A stretch of 64,000 bases of DNA from Botrytis cinerea B05.10 (GCF_000143535.2 NC_037319.1:2108001-2172000); one strand, 5' to 3'; positions 35,801-46,251 are shown, numbered from the stretch's first letter. The notes: generated from the letters alone by a model not told the origin. Program-made: numbers and translations.

Positions 35801-36148
35801 AAGACTTGGAATACCGAATCTTAGTGCGGAGCCGGTGTTTCCCACACATCTTCCCATCAGTTCTCCAATTCCAGTTGTGAGATTGACCTTTTCCGCCAAT
35901 GTCATCTGTGCCACGACAGTTTGTGCTTTTGCATAAGCAGTCGACCAGGAACTAACCCAGCCACCTTTCGGGGCAGGGTAATATGGAGCAGCAACATATC
36001 CTGCAGGGACTGAGTCTCTTTTCACAATTGTTTCGTCGCTAGAAGGGGGGATAGGAGGAGCTTTGTGTATGAATGAAGGTATCTTAGCCTGTACAAATCC
36101 CAACAGCCACAAGGAGATGATCAAGAAGATGATCTTGACTGGCGCCAT
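32872..36148 (-). CDS. Secreted GH3 beta-glucosidase, second type (8 exons, 888 aa)
   Basis: Exons on the reverse strand: 36148-35629, 35536-35483, 35425-35260, 35214-35133, 34933-34856, 34808-34612, 34501-34170, 34109-32872 (2667 nt, 888 residues). [21 protein letters not shown] is a signal peptide, and VKR at about residues 42-44 could be a Kex2-type processing site. GH3 hallmarks in order: [44 protein letters not shown], the nucleophile Asp at about 304 in [19 protein letters not shown], and the acid/base Glu at about 528 in [11 protein letters not shown], then a fibronectin-III-like end ([11 protein letters not shown]). All key residues are present, so it should be an active beta-glucosidase acting outside the cell. 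It has seven introns, none at a position used by the GH3 gene at 9 kb, so the two are old paralogues. The intron at 35132-34934 is unusually long (199 bp). Confidence 0.9.
34934..35132 (-). other. Compound intron with internal AG|GT junction
   Basis: This 199-bp intron joins ...TSYND to VNGSAAS..., which restores the GH3 consensus exactly. Inside it, TTTTGCAG (ending at 35008) is followed at once by GTATTCTC (from 35007). It can therefore be read as a 125-bp intron (35132-35008) abutting a 74-bp intron (35007-34934) with a zero-length exon, as at recursive splice sites. Alternatively a 63-nt cassette after TATCAAG could be included, but in the host frame it meets a stop codon. Confidence 0.5.
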
Positions 36149-37515
36149 TCTGAGGACGGTGCAACCTATCAAGAATTATTTCACAGATAAGTCCTGTGAA
36201 AGTAGATACTTCTGCAATCTGACGGGTGGGGAGGTTCCATGATATAGAAAAACTAGGTGACGGAAATAATGTATGCATGTACACCCAAGACGACTTCTTC
36301 AGGTAACTGCATTCATGGGGATAAAAGGAAAAAGGCTTGTGATTCTTGCATTCCGAGGTCCGTAGCAACCATGATCGTGTGTGCTGTAAAATTTGCCATA
36401 TCATTTAAGAACCATGTTTTGCATGGGTGGGATTGACTTTCTGCGGACAAAACAGGAAGTTCAATGAACAATCAGATTAAGCTCTTGAGATCGTGGAAAC
36501 ATGGGACGGAGAGAGTTCCTCTCGTGGAATGAGGGGAAGTACAAACGGAAGAAAATCTCCAGTAATACTAAAGATCTCCAGCTGGGGCGTGTGCTACAGT
36601 CGTCGGTAAGATGGATGTTCTTTCCTTTTCTAATCCATTCCGCCTTGAACATTTCGTCACGAATTGATCCATTGCCTTTTGTGGGGTTTCCCCTGACGCC
36701 CAGGTTCAATTATGCAGCGTCTTTATCCGGAGAGCCGGCTTAGGTGCAGGTGATGAAAACAACTCAATACTTGGGAGCGTACCACCTACTAGAGATACCA
36801 TCCAAGGTACAAAAGGTGGCTGTTCTGCAAGATTGTGAAGATAACCCTATTGCCTTTGGCCTTCTCGACAACGCCGACTTCCCCGAGTGACACGCCCCGT
36901 ATCTTTCGCCCAATGAAGCATCGTCTGATCTCAATTTGGAACCCAGAGTGTCGACTGGTATTTAGTCAATACAAGCAAGGGCTTGATCGGTATATATGTA
37001 CCGTGCATACCATGAACTAACTGGATAAGTGTGAGAGCGAGTGAAAACGGGCAAGCAATCCAATACATTTCCACTTGTGTGGTCGAAATCATGGAAATTT
37101 GCTGCCATACTTGGATGATGTGCTCTCTTTGTGAATCAAAAACTCAACGCCAACCTGGCAACGGAAGTTACAGGAGCAAGATCTTATAAGACATCTTAAT
37201 TTACGTCGAAAAACTAGTTGGGTAAACTTGAAGATAGTTCTGGAAACTCGGATCCACCCCTTCCTCCATCTCAGTCATCGGTCACGTGTGGTTTCTCGTT
37301 TGTTGTAGAATTCTGGTTACCTAAGGCGACAGACAGAGGTGTCAACGGAACCTAAATAATAAGAATCTCGTTGGTCGCGATAACTTTCTTCCAAAAAAAT
37401 CTTATCTTTTTTGCGCCATCGATTGTCTTCTGGCACAACTGACGTCTATTCGATTATCCATCAAGACATACTCGCCCGTCGATTTACTTTGCTTTCCGAA
37501 AAACTTCTTTTGAGA
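36149..37515. other. Bidirectional promoter region (GH3 and EB1)
   Basis: Spacer of about 1.4 kb between the divergently transcribed second GH3 gene and the EB1 gene. No coding region is supported. Both promoters must lie here. I found no clear TATA box for either gene. Confidence 0.55.
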
Positions 37516-38455
37516 ATGGGAGAATCAAGGTTCGTTGGACTGCATACATTATCAACAAGAATTCCCAGTCTCTAACAACAAGGCAAATACAGACAAGAGC
37601 TCGTAGCATGGCTTAACAACCTGCTACAACTCAATATTACAAAAGTTGAACAATGTGGCACCGGGTATGTACACCTTTAACTTGCACAAGGAGCTTCGTC
37701 TTCTTCCCCCCTATAAGACTATCGACTTACATATATGATGAACACAGTGCCGCGTTGTGCCAAGTCTTCGACAGTATCTTTCTCGATGTACCGATGTCAA
37801 AAGTCAAGTTCAATGTCAATACCGAATATGCATATCTACAAAATTTCAAAGTTCTTCAAAGTCGGAAAACCCTCCCCTGAATGTACCTTTTTCCACTGAC
37901 AACGATCCAGACACCTTTACCCGCCATCAAGTCGATCGAAATATTCATGTCGAACAACTTATTAAATGCAAGATGCAAGACAACCTCGAATTTCTGCAAT
38001 GGACCAAGAGATACTGGGATCAATACTTTCCAGGGGGAGAATATGATGCAGTAGCTCGTCGACGTGCTGCTGGGGGACCCGGTGCTGCACCATCTGCTGC
38101 TCCAAGAGCATCCGCCGGAAGTGGTGCAGCTCGTAGAGGAGTAACACCAACAACAACCGGCGCAAGAGTTGCCAAGGTCGGAGCTGTTGGCGGTGGTGCA
38201 GCTTCAGCAGCACTAAAAGCAGAGAACGACACTCTGAAGGAAACAGTTGCAGGGCTAGAACGGGAACGAGACTTTTACTTCAGCAAACTCAGAGACATTG
38301 AATTACTGGTTCAACAAGCTTGCGAAGAGGACCCCGAGATTGAGAAGCAGGAAGACGGCTTAATCAAGCACATTCAAACTATCTTGTACTCGACTGAAGA
38401 TGGATTTGAAATACCGGCAGAGGCGGAGGTTGATGACCAAGAAGAGACATTCTAG
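37516..38455 (+). CDS. EB1-family microtubule plus-end protein (4 exons, 247 aa)
   Basis: Tracks growing microtubule tips and recruits partner proteins (yeast Bim1, fission-yeast Mal3). Exons: 37516-37529, 37593-37664, 37748-37860, 37911-38455 (744 nt, 247 residues). The 14-nt first exon encodes MGESR. The calponin-homology domain spans about residues 1-112 with ELVAWLNNLLQLNITKVEQCGTG, FNVNTEYAYLQNFKVLQ and KCKMQDNLEFLQWTKRYWD. An Ala/Gly/Arg-rich linker (about 125-160) would carry the basic microtubule contacts. The EB homology coiled coil covers about 165-225, including LERERDFYFSKLRDIELLVQ. The protein ends in QEETF, a variant of the EEY/F tail that CAP-Gly proteins bind. The third intron uses an unusual donor, GTCGGA, but the joined sequence LQNTFTRHQVDRN fits the family well. 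Confidence 0.93.
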
Positions 38456-39032
38456 ATTCTCTTTACTATAATGGGATTTGAATTTTTTGCAGCTGCAAAT
38501 GAATTCGTTGGTTCTTTCACCTGCGGGAGTTTATAGCAAGGAAGGCTATGAGATACGAATTATGAACGAGCAGAGAGGGTGCGAGGCACAAGATCAAACG
38601 CTCACAGGTTGGTAGCATTCGTGGGCTACGGGAGGATGCATGCGTTGGACCAATTCTGGAGCATATTGAGATCTCACATGATTCTCAAATGGGTTCTCTG
38701 GTTACTGAAGAAGAGTTTAATTATTAGATGTAAACCCCACAAGAGTTTTTTTTCTTCGTATAATACCAATTTGATTGTCCATCATGAGAACAAGAAAGAG
38801 CTCACACAATCACAATTAATTTCTTATCGCCAAGTGACATTTTGCGCTATCAAGCATCAAGCGTCATCCTTGTTGCACAGGACAGGGTCAGCACATACTA
38901 AGCTCACGAGGCAACCTCATAACAAACGGTGACCACGGTCTCTTTTGTATCTACAAAGAAAATATAACCAACAATCAATCTTCTGTATCGCATCGCATCG
39001 CATCAAACCACATCACATCGCATCAATCAATC
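38456..39032. other. Spacer between EB1 and Vam7-like genes
   Basis: Holds the EB1 3' region and the promoter of the downstream gene. A CATCG-type repeat (about 38991-39030: CATCGCATCGCATC and variants) runs up to the next start codon. I see no gene here. Confidence 0.6.
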
Positions 39033-40163
39033 ATGGCACCGCCGCTCGAACTCTCGATACCTAGCACAATTCTCTCAAATGCTCCAAATGAGAAGCCCTA
39101 TACTCTCTACAACATTACGCTCCGTCTTCCTCTTCGAACCTTCGTCGTCCAGAAACGCTATTCCGATTTTGTTACCCTCCATTCTTCCCTCTGCGCCCAG
39201 GTTTCCAGTCCACCTCCCGCTCCTCTCCCAGGGAAAACATGGTTCAAAAGTACGATCAACTCTCCCGAATTGACAGAAGACCGTCGTCGCGGTCTCGAAA
39301 CCTATCTCCGCAGCATCGCAGAAAATCCCGATCGAAGATGGAGAGAAACAAGCATTTGGCGACAATTCCTAAACCTGCCTAGCAATAGTGGAAACGCAAG
39401 TTTGAGTAGCGCGAGAGAGGGACTTATTGCTGCGAACCAAAGAGGTGTGGGTGGGAATGCGGAGGTTATGGCGGATCCCCAGGTGTGGTTGGATGTTCAT
39501 CGCGAATTGAAGGCGCAGCTGCATGACGCGAGATTGTTCTTGGGGAGGAGAGACAGCGCGAACACGGCGGCGGGACAATACGAGGCGGGCGCGAACGCGA
39601 AGAGGTGTTTGGTCAAGGCTGGCGGACTACTTAAGGATTTGGAAGAAGGCTTGAGGGTCATGGGTGAAGGGGAGAAAAATGGGAGAGGAGAGGCAAGGGT
39701 CGGCGCGGGTGAATTGAGGAGGAGAAGAGATCTTTTGGGTAGCGCAAAGGTGGAAAAGGAGGGCTTGGAAAAATTGGCAGTTACATTGGCAGTCAAGAAT
39801 CAAGCCAGCTCGAGTTCAGCAAATGGCGGTGCGGCAGCGACACAAGCGGATAAAAACGCATTATTTGGACCGGGAGTATCGCGACCCAGTGGACGAGTTC
39901 TTGGCGCGCCAATTCCTGAAACGAACAAAACGAGAGAATTGGATAATGAGGGGGTGTTACAATTACAAAAGGAATTGATGCAGAATCAGGATATGGATGT
40001 GGAAGAACTTGGCAAGATTGTGAGGAGACAGCGAGAAATGGGTTTGGCGATTCATGGAGAATTGGAATTGCAAAATGAGATGTTGAAGAGGGTGGATGAG
40101 GATGCTGATCGAGTCAAGGGGAAGATCAACATTGCAAAAAAGAGAATTGCAAAGATTCGTTAG
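39033..40163 (+). CDS. PX-domain Qc-SNARE, Vam7-like
   Basis: Vacuolar SNARE that binds phosphatidylinositol 3-phosphate through a PX domain and supplies a Qc helix for homotypic vacuole fusion. There is no membrane anchor; it is held on the membrane by the PX domain and HOPS. Single exon, 376 residues, ATG at 39033 in a good context (ATCATGGCA). The PX domain is about residues 1-118: TFVVQKRYSDFVTLHSSL (lipid-binding R and Y), then LPGKTWFKSTINSPELTEDRRRGLETYL. The middle is a low-complexity helical linker. The C-terminal 70 residues form the SNARE helix (DVEELGKIVRRQREMGLAIH, then GELELQNEMLKRVDEDADRV), with the Gln of LELQNEML as the likely zero layer. Length and domain order fit fungal Vam7. 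The residue pattern is clear, so the family call is firm. Confidence 0.9.
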   Translation: MAPPLELSIPSTILSNAPNEKPYTLYNITLRLPLRTFVVQKRYSDFVTLHSSLCAQVSSPPPAPLPGKTWFKSTINSPELTEDRRRGLETYLRSIAENPDRRWRETSIWRQFLNLPSNSGNASLSSAREGLIAANQRGVGGNAEVMADPQVWLDVHRELKAQLHDARLFLGRRDSANTAAGQYEAGANAKRCLVKAGGLLKDLEEGLRVMGEGEKNGRGEARVGAGELRRRRDLLGSAKVEKEGLEKLAVTLAVKNQASSSSANGGAAATQADKNALFGPGVSRPSGRVLGAPIPETNKTRELDNEGVLQLQKELMQNQDMDVEELGKIVRRQREMGLAIHGELELQNEMLKRVDEDADRVKGKINIAKKRIAKIR

Positions 40164-40562
40164 ATGTGATACATATTGTACGAAACGGAAGGCACGAAAT
40201 GTACATGGGTATCTGACAATGGGAATCAGCGTGGAGTTCATGGGTCTACTTGCTCGCTACTTTGACGCATAGGAATAGGGATAAATTGGTATGTCAGGGA
40301 ACACTTGTATATTGTACTTTTAATATATTTAATCGAGGGAGCTGGTCATTATATGAATAGTTTAATAATGTAGTACTTGGGAATTCCAACGTCCATAGCA
40401 CGGAATATCATACCGTTGTTTCTTCATACGTGCAAGCTGTGTTGGTAGCATACCCATCATAGCTGAACGATGTAAAGATGTGAAGATGTATCTGTTGCTA
40501 TTTGATAGATCCTACAAAGCCTAGGTATACAGATATTGTCAAATACCTACCTACCTACTCTT

Positions 40563-40590
40563 TACTCTACTCTACTCTACTCTACTCTAC
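40563..40590. repeat. Pentanucleotide tract (TCTAC)n
   Basis: About five perfect TCTAC units after CCTACCTACC in the convergent spacer. Confidence 0.85.
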
Positions 40591-40824
40591 GTTTCCAACG
40601 TATAACATGCTTGTTACTCGGAAAGTCCGAAACACTCAAAACTTATTTGCTAATAACGAAGTTCTTTCTCTTTCTCTTTCTCTTTCAACATCTAATTCTA
40701 ATCTAATTCTCGTCCCTACACACTCGACACAAACTCTAGATATATATATATATATCGTATCCAACTCTTTCAGATCCAGATCCTGATTCAGATTCAGATC
40801 CAGATTCAGATAGATATCTTTTAT

Positions 40825-40853
40825 AAATGAAATGAAATGAAATGAAATGAAAT
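40825..40853. repeat. Pentanucleotide tract (AAATG)n
   Basis: Five perfect AAATG units then AAATT. The reverse complement CATTT echoes the CATTT strings seen a few hundred bases on. Confidence 0.85.
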
Positions 40854-41272
40854 TAGATTAAACATAACCAACGCAACTTTGACAATCGATCTATCTATCA
40901 CCCATTCTTTTCAAACATGTGGTGGACTCTTCCTTTTTTTGCTCATCTCATCTCATACCCTCCTATCTCATTTCATACCCTCCCATCTCATCTCATCTCA
41001 CCTCGCTTTATCTCGCTTCACCTTTATTCATCGCTATTCTGCTCAGTCCAGTCCAGTCCAATTCAAGTCAAGTCAACTCAAGTCAACTCAACTCATCCTT
41101 TCCCTCCCCTTTCCTCCCCTTCCCAACCGAGAAAGCTAAACTAAATCCAATACCTAGTCAAACACAAAATCTAAATCCACATAAATGCCACCTCTCTGTA
41201 CGTAACCCAATAACAAAATATCTAACATCCAACATCTAACATTTAATAATTGAAATTGAGTGTTTGGAAATT

Positions 41273-41304
41273 ATTCTATTCTATTCTATTCTATTCTATT
41301 CTAT
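41273..41304. repeat. Pentanucleotide tract (TTCTA)n
   Basis: Six perfect TTCTA units, ending in TTATATC, in the convergent spacer. Confidence 0.9.
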
Positions 41305-41559
41305 TATATCATATCTTATACTCAACCAATCAACAAATAAGATAACTATAATATAGACTCTTAATCATCTCGTTTAATAAGATATCTTATCCTCACTTGG
41401 TATACAATAAATAAAAAGTAAATCAAATCAGCCTCACATCTCACAACAATTACCAAGCAAGCAAGCAAAGAAAACATCTTCAAAGAGTTATTTATTTATT
41501 CCATCAAGTATATCACTACCTAGGTATCCCAGTACTACCCTCACTCACTATTCGTTTCC

Positions 41560-41594
41560 TCTCCCCCTCCCCCTCCCCCTCCCCCTCCCCCTCT
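41560..41594. repeat. Hexanucleotide tract (CCCCCT)n
   Basis: CTCCCCCT repeated about five times as a strict 6-bp period, giving a strongly strand-asymmetric C-rich tract; the G-rich complement could form a G-quadruplex. Confidence 0.85.
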
Positions 41595-42051
41595 CCCCAT
41601 CCCATTTCATTACCAAACATTCCACACAAACATACTTCAAACCACAAACTTTAGCACAGAACCGGGTATTCAAGATACATACAATACGCTCTCTAACCAA
41701 ACACCTCAGAAAATTGAAGAGGTACTGATACCCAATTCCATTCTAAATTCCCACAAGAAAGTTCCAACTAAAACTCGACAGCTCCCGTGCGCAAACAAAC
41801 ACATAAACTCCTTGAGATGAGTGAAAATACTGTAGTATCAAACACAAAAACTTAAACAAAAAGACAAAAAAAAAAAAAAAAAAAAACTCCATCGCTGATG
41901 CTTCCGTTGTGTTGTAAATGCTAGATTTGACTTTCGGGACTCATGATTCGCCTCGCATCCCTTTTCGCCGAGGGATACGATTCCGCGTTCCAAACTCCAC
42001 ATTCCATGGCGTATTCCAGAGATTCTGAAATCTTCCCATCACCCCCAACTC

Positions 42052-44874
42052 TCAAAACCATCCCAAGTTATCCAGTGTAGCCTTTGCATCATTCGGACTC
42101 ATGCCACTAACACCCAAACTTCTCACCTGAGTTCCCCTCCTCAACCTCTGCAATCCTAGTGCTACCTTCCAAGCCTCACCTTCTTGAACCACAAAGACAT
42201 ACTTTTTGCCTTCTTGATCCCTAATGCTCGCCCTCAAAATATGCAGACCGGCTGTTCTACTCTCACCAGTCTGGCCATTATGGTTAGTGGTTCTCTTTGA
42301 TTTCTCACCATAAGGAGAATTAGACGACCCAATGGAATCAGCATAATCAGATGAAACAGACGATCTAGTATCAGATGAAGCATAAGAGCTGGCAGAATAG
42401 ACAGAACCACTAGCAGAATGCCCAGTGGAAGAACTAGAAATGGCACGAGCGCGACAATTATCCCGACAGAGTTGCAGCATACTAACTAGAAGAGTATCTT
42501 TTTCTTCTTCACTTGCTGCCAATTCTTTATCGAGACCCCAAAGGCGTCGAACGGGATTTTTAAACGCTGTGGTAGCGGGAGGAACACGCGATGCTTGTCT
42601 GAAAGATGGGCACCATACCTCTACGAGTTTCATTGTCCATGCTTTGACATCCCACTCTCGTTGAGCGACGCCTCGTACATCATCATCAATGAAGAGACCC
42701 TCTGTTGTGATTCTTAATATTAGTCCGTCGGTAACAGAACCGACACCAGATAGAAGTTGAGATGTGGGGGTTTTGTGGAATGCGTTATTGAATGCGAATA
42801 CACCTTTGATAACAATCTTGTCCGGATCCTTGGTGCTATATGCTCCTCGTGTCGAAGGAGGTGGGGTAGTTCTACTTGTCGATTGTGAGGCCGCGTATGA
42901 TGATTCGGAATACAAGGAACTGAGTGACTTTTTTCGTGTTGGCCTTGGCGATTGTGCATAAGGTGAGTGGGACTGGGAATCCTTGTCGGTACCTGCATAC
43001 GTTCTTGCAGTTGAGACCGGGGGTTTCTTGGATGCGGTGGATTGTGCTTGAGGTCGGGGTATCGAGCTGGCAGTGGGGGGAGCGGGTGTTGCTGTGGGCG
43101 GTTTTCCATTTGGCCACGGGCTTATTCTCTCCCCCACTCCAGCATTCGAATAAGTATTCGGTTTTCTCCGTTCCGCTGCGAGTGCGGCTAGGGCTGCCTT
43201 TTCACGTTCTTCCCGGAGTTTGACTTCTCTTATTTGCGCTTCTACCTCGGCTGCCCTTTCACGCTCTTGCTGGAGTTTGAGCTCCCTGATTTGAGCTGCT
43301 ACTTCGGCTGCTTTCTCGCGCTCCTCCTTAAGTTTGACTTCACGTATTTGCGCCGCTACTTCCTTCTCGCGCTCTTCTCTGGCTTTGGCCTCACGTTTTG
43401 CTGCTGCCGCGGCTTTAGCATCTGCCCATGCTTTCGCAGCAGCTCTTGCCTTTTCCGCCTTTGCTTTTGCCTCCGCCTCTGCCTTTTCCGCCTTTGCTTT
43501 TGCCTCCGCCTCTGCCCTTTCTTTGTCTGCTCTGGCTTTCTTGTCGGCTTCTACTCTAGCAATAGCTTCTAGTCGTAACTTTTCTTGCTCTCTCTTAATG
43601 GCCTCCTCTTCCTTCCTTAAAACTTCCCTCCTGGCTTCCTCTTCCTTCCTTAAAACTTCCCTCCTGGCTTCTTCTTCTTTCCTTAGAGCTTCCCTCTTAG
43701 CCAATTCTTCTTTAAGTCTCCTATCGTAGTTTGCTCTTGCTTCTGCCCTGATTCGCGCTGTTTCTGCTTTGATTCGTTCTCGAGTTTCGCGGTCCTCCTT
43801 TGCCTTTCTCTCTCGAGCCTGTTGATCTTCTCTCTCCAATTTTGCCAACCTTTCACGTTCCTCTCTTTCCTTCCATCGCGCTGCTCGTTCTCTCTTCTCC
43901 CGAGCTTCCAGCTCTTCCCTATCTCTTCGTTCCTTGGCTTCCCGTTCCTCTGCTTCCTTTCGTTCCTTGGCTTCTCGTTCCTCTGCTTCCTTTCGTTCCT
44001 TGGCTTCTCGTTCCTCTCTTTCCTTTTGTTCCCTAGCTTCGCGTTCGTCCCTTTGTTTTTTCTCGCGGGCAGCTCGCTCAAGAGCTTCCTTTGCTCGCAA
44101 CTCTCTCAACCTCTTTTCCAAATCCTCCTTTCGCTTCTTCTCGGCCTCTACCCTCCTTCTCTCCTCTTCCTTCCTTCTCGTCCTTTCTCGAGCCTCTTCC
44201 CACGCCGTCCTCGAAGCATTTTCTTTCGATCGAGCGTCATCGTTTGCGCCAGGAGTTGTGCCAGGACTGTACCTGGGTGTTGCGCCCGGCATCTCTGGAC
44301 CGGCATCAGGCGAAGGAGGAGGAGTTTCTTCACAACCTTCACTTGATCTTTTTCTTGCGCCAGATCCGGCCTGCGGATTAGGTGGAGGACCCCCAGCCCC
44401 CTCTGATGTGGATCCAGGTGAAAATCCAGTTCCTGAAGTTCGTGGCCCACCACTTGAAGTCGATCCATTGGAGTATGTGTTATCATTGGCACCTGAATAT
44501 GATCCACCATGCGGAGGTGCACCCGATCCTTGACTTGGTCCGGGCCTGGTCTCACCGTTCGATTGCATCCGCCCTAGTGCCCAAGCTCCCAACCCAATTG
44601 CAACCATAAGAATCAAGGTTGCTGGCCCTCCACCTCCTTTCATGGTATCCATGAATGGTTTTAATATGAAAGTTAGTGCGACAAGCACAAGCGCTGAGGC
44701 AAACCCCGCTACGAAACTATTGACATTTGGTTGCAGTGACGGTAAATAGAGAAATCCTGAACCTGACGCATGCGGTGGAATGATAAAAATGTCATAATTC
44801 CCCGGCGGCAGACCGGATGATTTTGGCGGAGTGCCATGAGGGGGAGGAGGAGGTGGTGGCCCATCATCAGCCAT
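42052..44874 (-). CDS. Membrane-anchored long coiled-coil protein, 940 aa
   Basis: Single exon on the reverse strand with a true ATG at 44874. The N-terminus is a Pro run (DDGPPPPPPPHG), followed by two hydrophobic segments at about residues 54-72 (VAGFASALVLVALTFILK) and 84-101 (PATLILMVAIGLGAWALG), which form a likely hairpin anchor. A Gly/Ser/Pro-rich region follows (about 105-215). Residues about 220-590 are an almost unbroken charged helix (Arg/Lys/Glu/Ala) with internal repeats: EEREAKERKEA in tandem, REVLRKEEEAR in tandem, KAEAEAKAKAEK in tandem, and three AAQIREVKLKEEREKA units. The last 250 residues form a distinct folded region (KIVIKGVFAFNN, TDGLILRITTEGLFIDDDVRG, KKYVFVVQEGEAWKVALGLQRLRRG) that may be a PH-like lipid or protein binder (inference). 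I do not recognise the family; a tether or scaffold between a membrane and another structure is the shape suggested. Confidence 0.8.
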   Translation of the reverse strand: MADDGPPPPPPPHGTPPKSSGLPPGNYDIFIIPPHASGSGFLYLPSLQPNVNSFVAGFASALVLVALTFILKPFMDTMKGGGGPATLILMVAIGLGAWALGRMQSNGETRPGPSQGSGAPPHGGSYSGANDNTYSNGSTSSGGPRTSGTGFSPGSTSEGAGGPPPNPQAGSGARKRSSEGCEETPPPSPDAGPEMPGATPRYSPGTTPGANDDARSKENASRTAWEEARERTRRKEEERRRVEAEKKRKEDLEKRLRELRAKEALERAAREKKQRDEREAREQKEREEREAKERKEAEEREAKERKEAEEREAKERRDREELEAREKRERAARWKEREERERLAKLEREDQQARERKAKEDRETRERIKAETARIRAEARANYDRRLKEELAKREALRKEEEARREVLRKEEEARREVLRKEEEAIKREQEKLRLEAIARVEADKKARADKERAEAEAKAKAEKAEAEAKAKAEKARAAAKAWADAKAAAAAKREAKAREEREKEVAAQIREVKLKEEREKAAEVAAQIRELKLQQERERAAEVEAQIREVKLREEREKAALAALAAERRKPNTYSNAGVGERISPWPNGKPPTATPAPPTASSIPRPQAQSTASKKPPVSTARTYAGTDKDSQSHSPYAQSPRPTRKKSLSSLYSESSYAASQSTSRTTPPPSTRGAYSTKDPDKIVIKGVFAFNNAFHKTPTSQLLSGVGSVTDGLILRITTEGLFIDDDVRGVAQREWDVKAWTMKLVEVWCPSFRQASRVPPATTAFKNPVRRLWGLDKELAASEEEKDTLLVSMLQLCRDNCRARAISSSSTGHSASGSVYSASSYASSDTRSSVSSDYADSIGSSNSPYGEKSKRTTNHNGQTGESRTAGLHILRASIRDQEGKKYVFVVQEGEAWKVALGLQRLRRGTQVRSLGVSGMSPNDAKATLDNLGWF

Positions 44875-45732
44875 TGTATTTGATGTAAATTATTGTTGGA
44901 TGATCGATGTGTACAGGTCCTTTAAAAATCGGCCGCTTCGATTCGTGAATGTCTAAGGTCGCATTCGCAGAGGGTATCTCGAAAAGATGATCGTATCGTC
45001 ATTAAGCCATGGGTAACGGGACTGTAGAGCAAGACATCAGCTTTCCAAAGATTTCCTTTTTCGTGCAGGATTTGCGCCGTGAACAAACCCTCAAGAAGCA
45101 AATATAGCAGAGCTCCCACGCTTCTGTTGACCAACGGGGAAAAGAGCACTTCGCAAGCAATAATCATTCGACACTTTACTAAGATACATCCATCCATCCA
45201 AGGGTTCAAACGATATAAAGTTGCGCCGATATTGGCCAATATTTGCAAAATGAATAGTAAATTATCTCCTTAATCTCAGCCTGTGGTCGCGCTCTGGCTG
45301 GCTGGCTGGCTGGCTGTGTGCCTGTGTGCCTGTGTGCCAGTCTGCCTGTCTGATCCTAATTATTTCCACCAAAGCAAAAGCAAATGGAAAAAGAGTTCAC
45401 AAGGGATGGGTGGGATGGATGGGATGGATGGGATGGTTAATTTTAATGTGTATGGATGGGAGAATGGGAGAAAGGGTCGTAATCCGCGAGGGCTTCTTCC
45501 TTCATTCATTCAGAACAGACAGAAAAGTCAAAAAAAAAATAAAGTTCCCGTGTGTCAAACTGATACTTTCACCAGGGTTCCTGAGGTGGAGGGTGGATAG
45601 GAAGGTGGTACGTACTGGCTGTAGGCGAATGCACGGCGATAAGTTCTCGAGTCTGGCTTCCTTATCAATTCACGTTAGATGGTTGGGCGTGTGGATGAAG
45701 AAGCAATTTCACAATCGTATCATGAGTTTCCT

Positions 45733-45770
45733 CTGCTTTGCTTTGCTTTGCTTTGCTTTGCTTTGCTTTG
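45733..45770. repeat. Pentanucleotide tract (CTTTG)n
   Basis: About seven perfect CTTTG units flanked by CTG. Perfect 5-bp period. Confidence 0.9.
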
Positions 45771-46195
45771 CTGTACCTGCATACAATGTGAGATCAAGTT
45801 TGATTGATGTTGATATTGATGTTGATGTTGATATCAATATTGTCCTTGTTACAGTCCTCACCCAAGTTGCAAGAGCTATATGCTTGCCTGCTGACTCACC
45901 CTTCTTCTACCCCATCCTTCACTCGCCCTCACACCAAAAACGTGCTGCAGAGCACAGAAGATAGAAAATAAACAGGATCTTCCTTGTTTCCGTGTTGTCA
46001 CATCAAATGGCCTCGATACCATCCATTGTTGGCTCGCACGTTACTACTGTAGGGATAACCATTGCTTGCTACGGTCATCTCATATCTCCCCCCTTGTCAC
46101 CCGTCCCCTCGTGAATGAATGAATGAATGAATGCTTCACCCATATCACTCGACAACTTCCAAGATGATCTCCACTCCCTTTGCCAAATAAACAAC

Positions 46196-46251
46196 ACCAC
46201 GACCACCACGACCACCACGACCACCACCGCAACCACCACCACCACGTTTCG
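46196..46251. repeat. 9-bp repeat of CCACGA/CCACCG type
   Basis: ACCACGACC units in tandem, degrading to CCACCACCACC. The translations are His/Asp-rich or poly-Val, as with the 9-bp array at 7.1 kb; no real protein is implied. Confidence 0.75.

Larger units (their letters stand above)
40164..42051. other. Repeat-dense spacer
   Basis: About 1.9 kb between the 3' ends of two convergent genes. No gene is supported. It contains TCTAC (about 40563-40590), CTTTCT (about 40665-40687), TA (40740-40755), AAATG (40825-40853), ATCTC-like (about 40945-41000), GTCCA/GTCAA (about 41044-41090), TTCTA (41273-41304) and CCCCCT (41560-41594) tracts and A25 near 41867-41885. Confidence 0.65.

Noticed and set aside
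43334..44533. Long frames antisense to the 940-residue gene
   Set aside because: They are shadows of the Lys/Glu/Ala/Arg-rich coiled coil, giving Ser/Phe/Leu-rich translations with no independent start or family.
45190..45225. tRNA-like B box (GGGTTCAAACGAT)
   Set aside because: No matching A box, acceptor stem or anticodon arm upstream. A similar string at 29773 fails in the same way.
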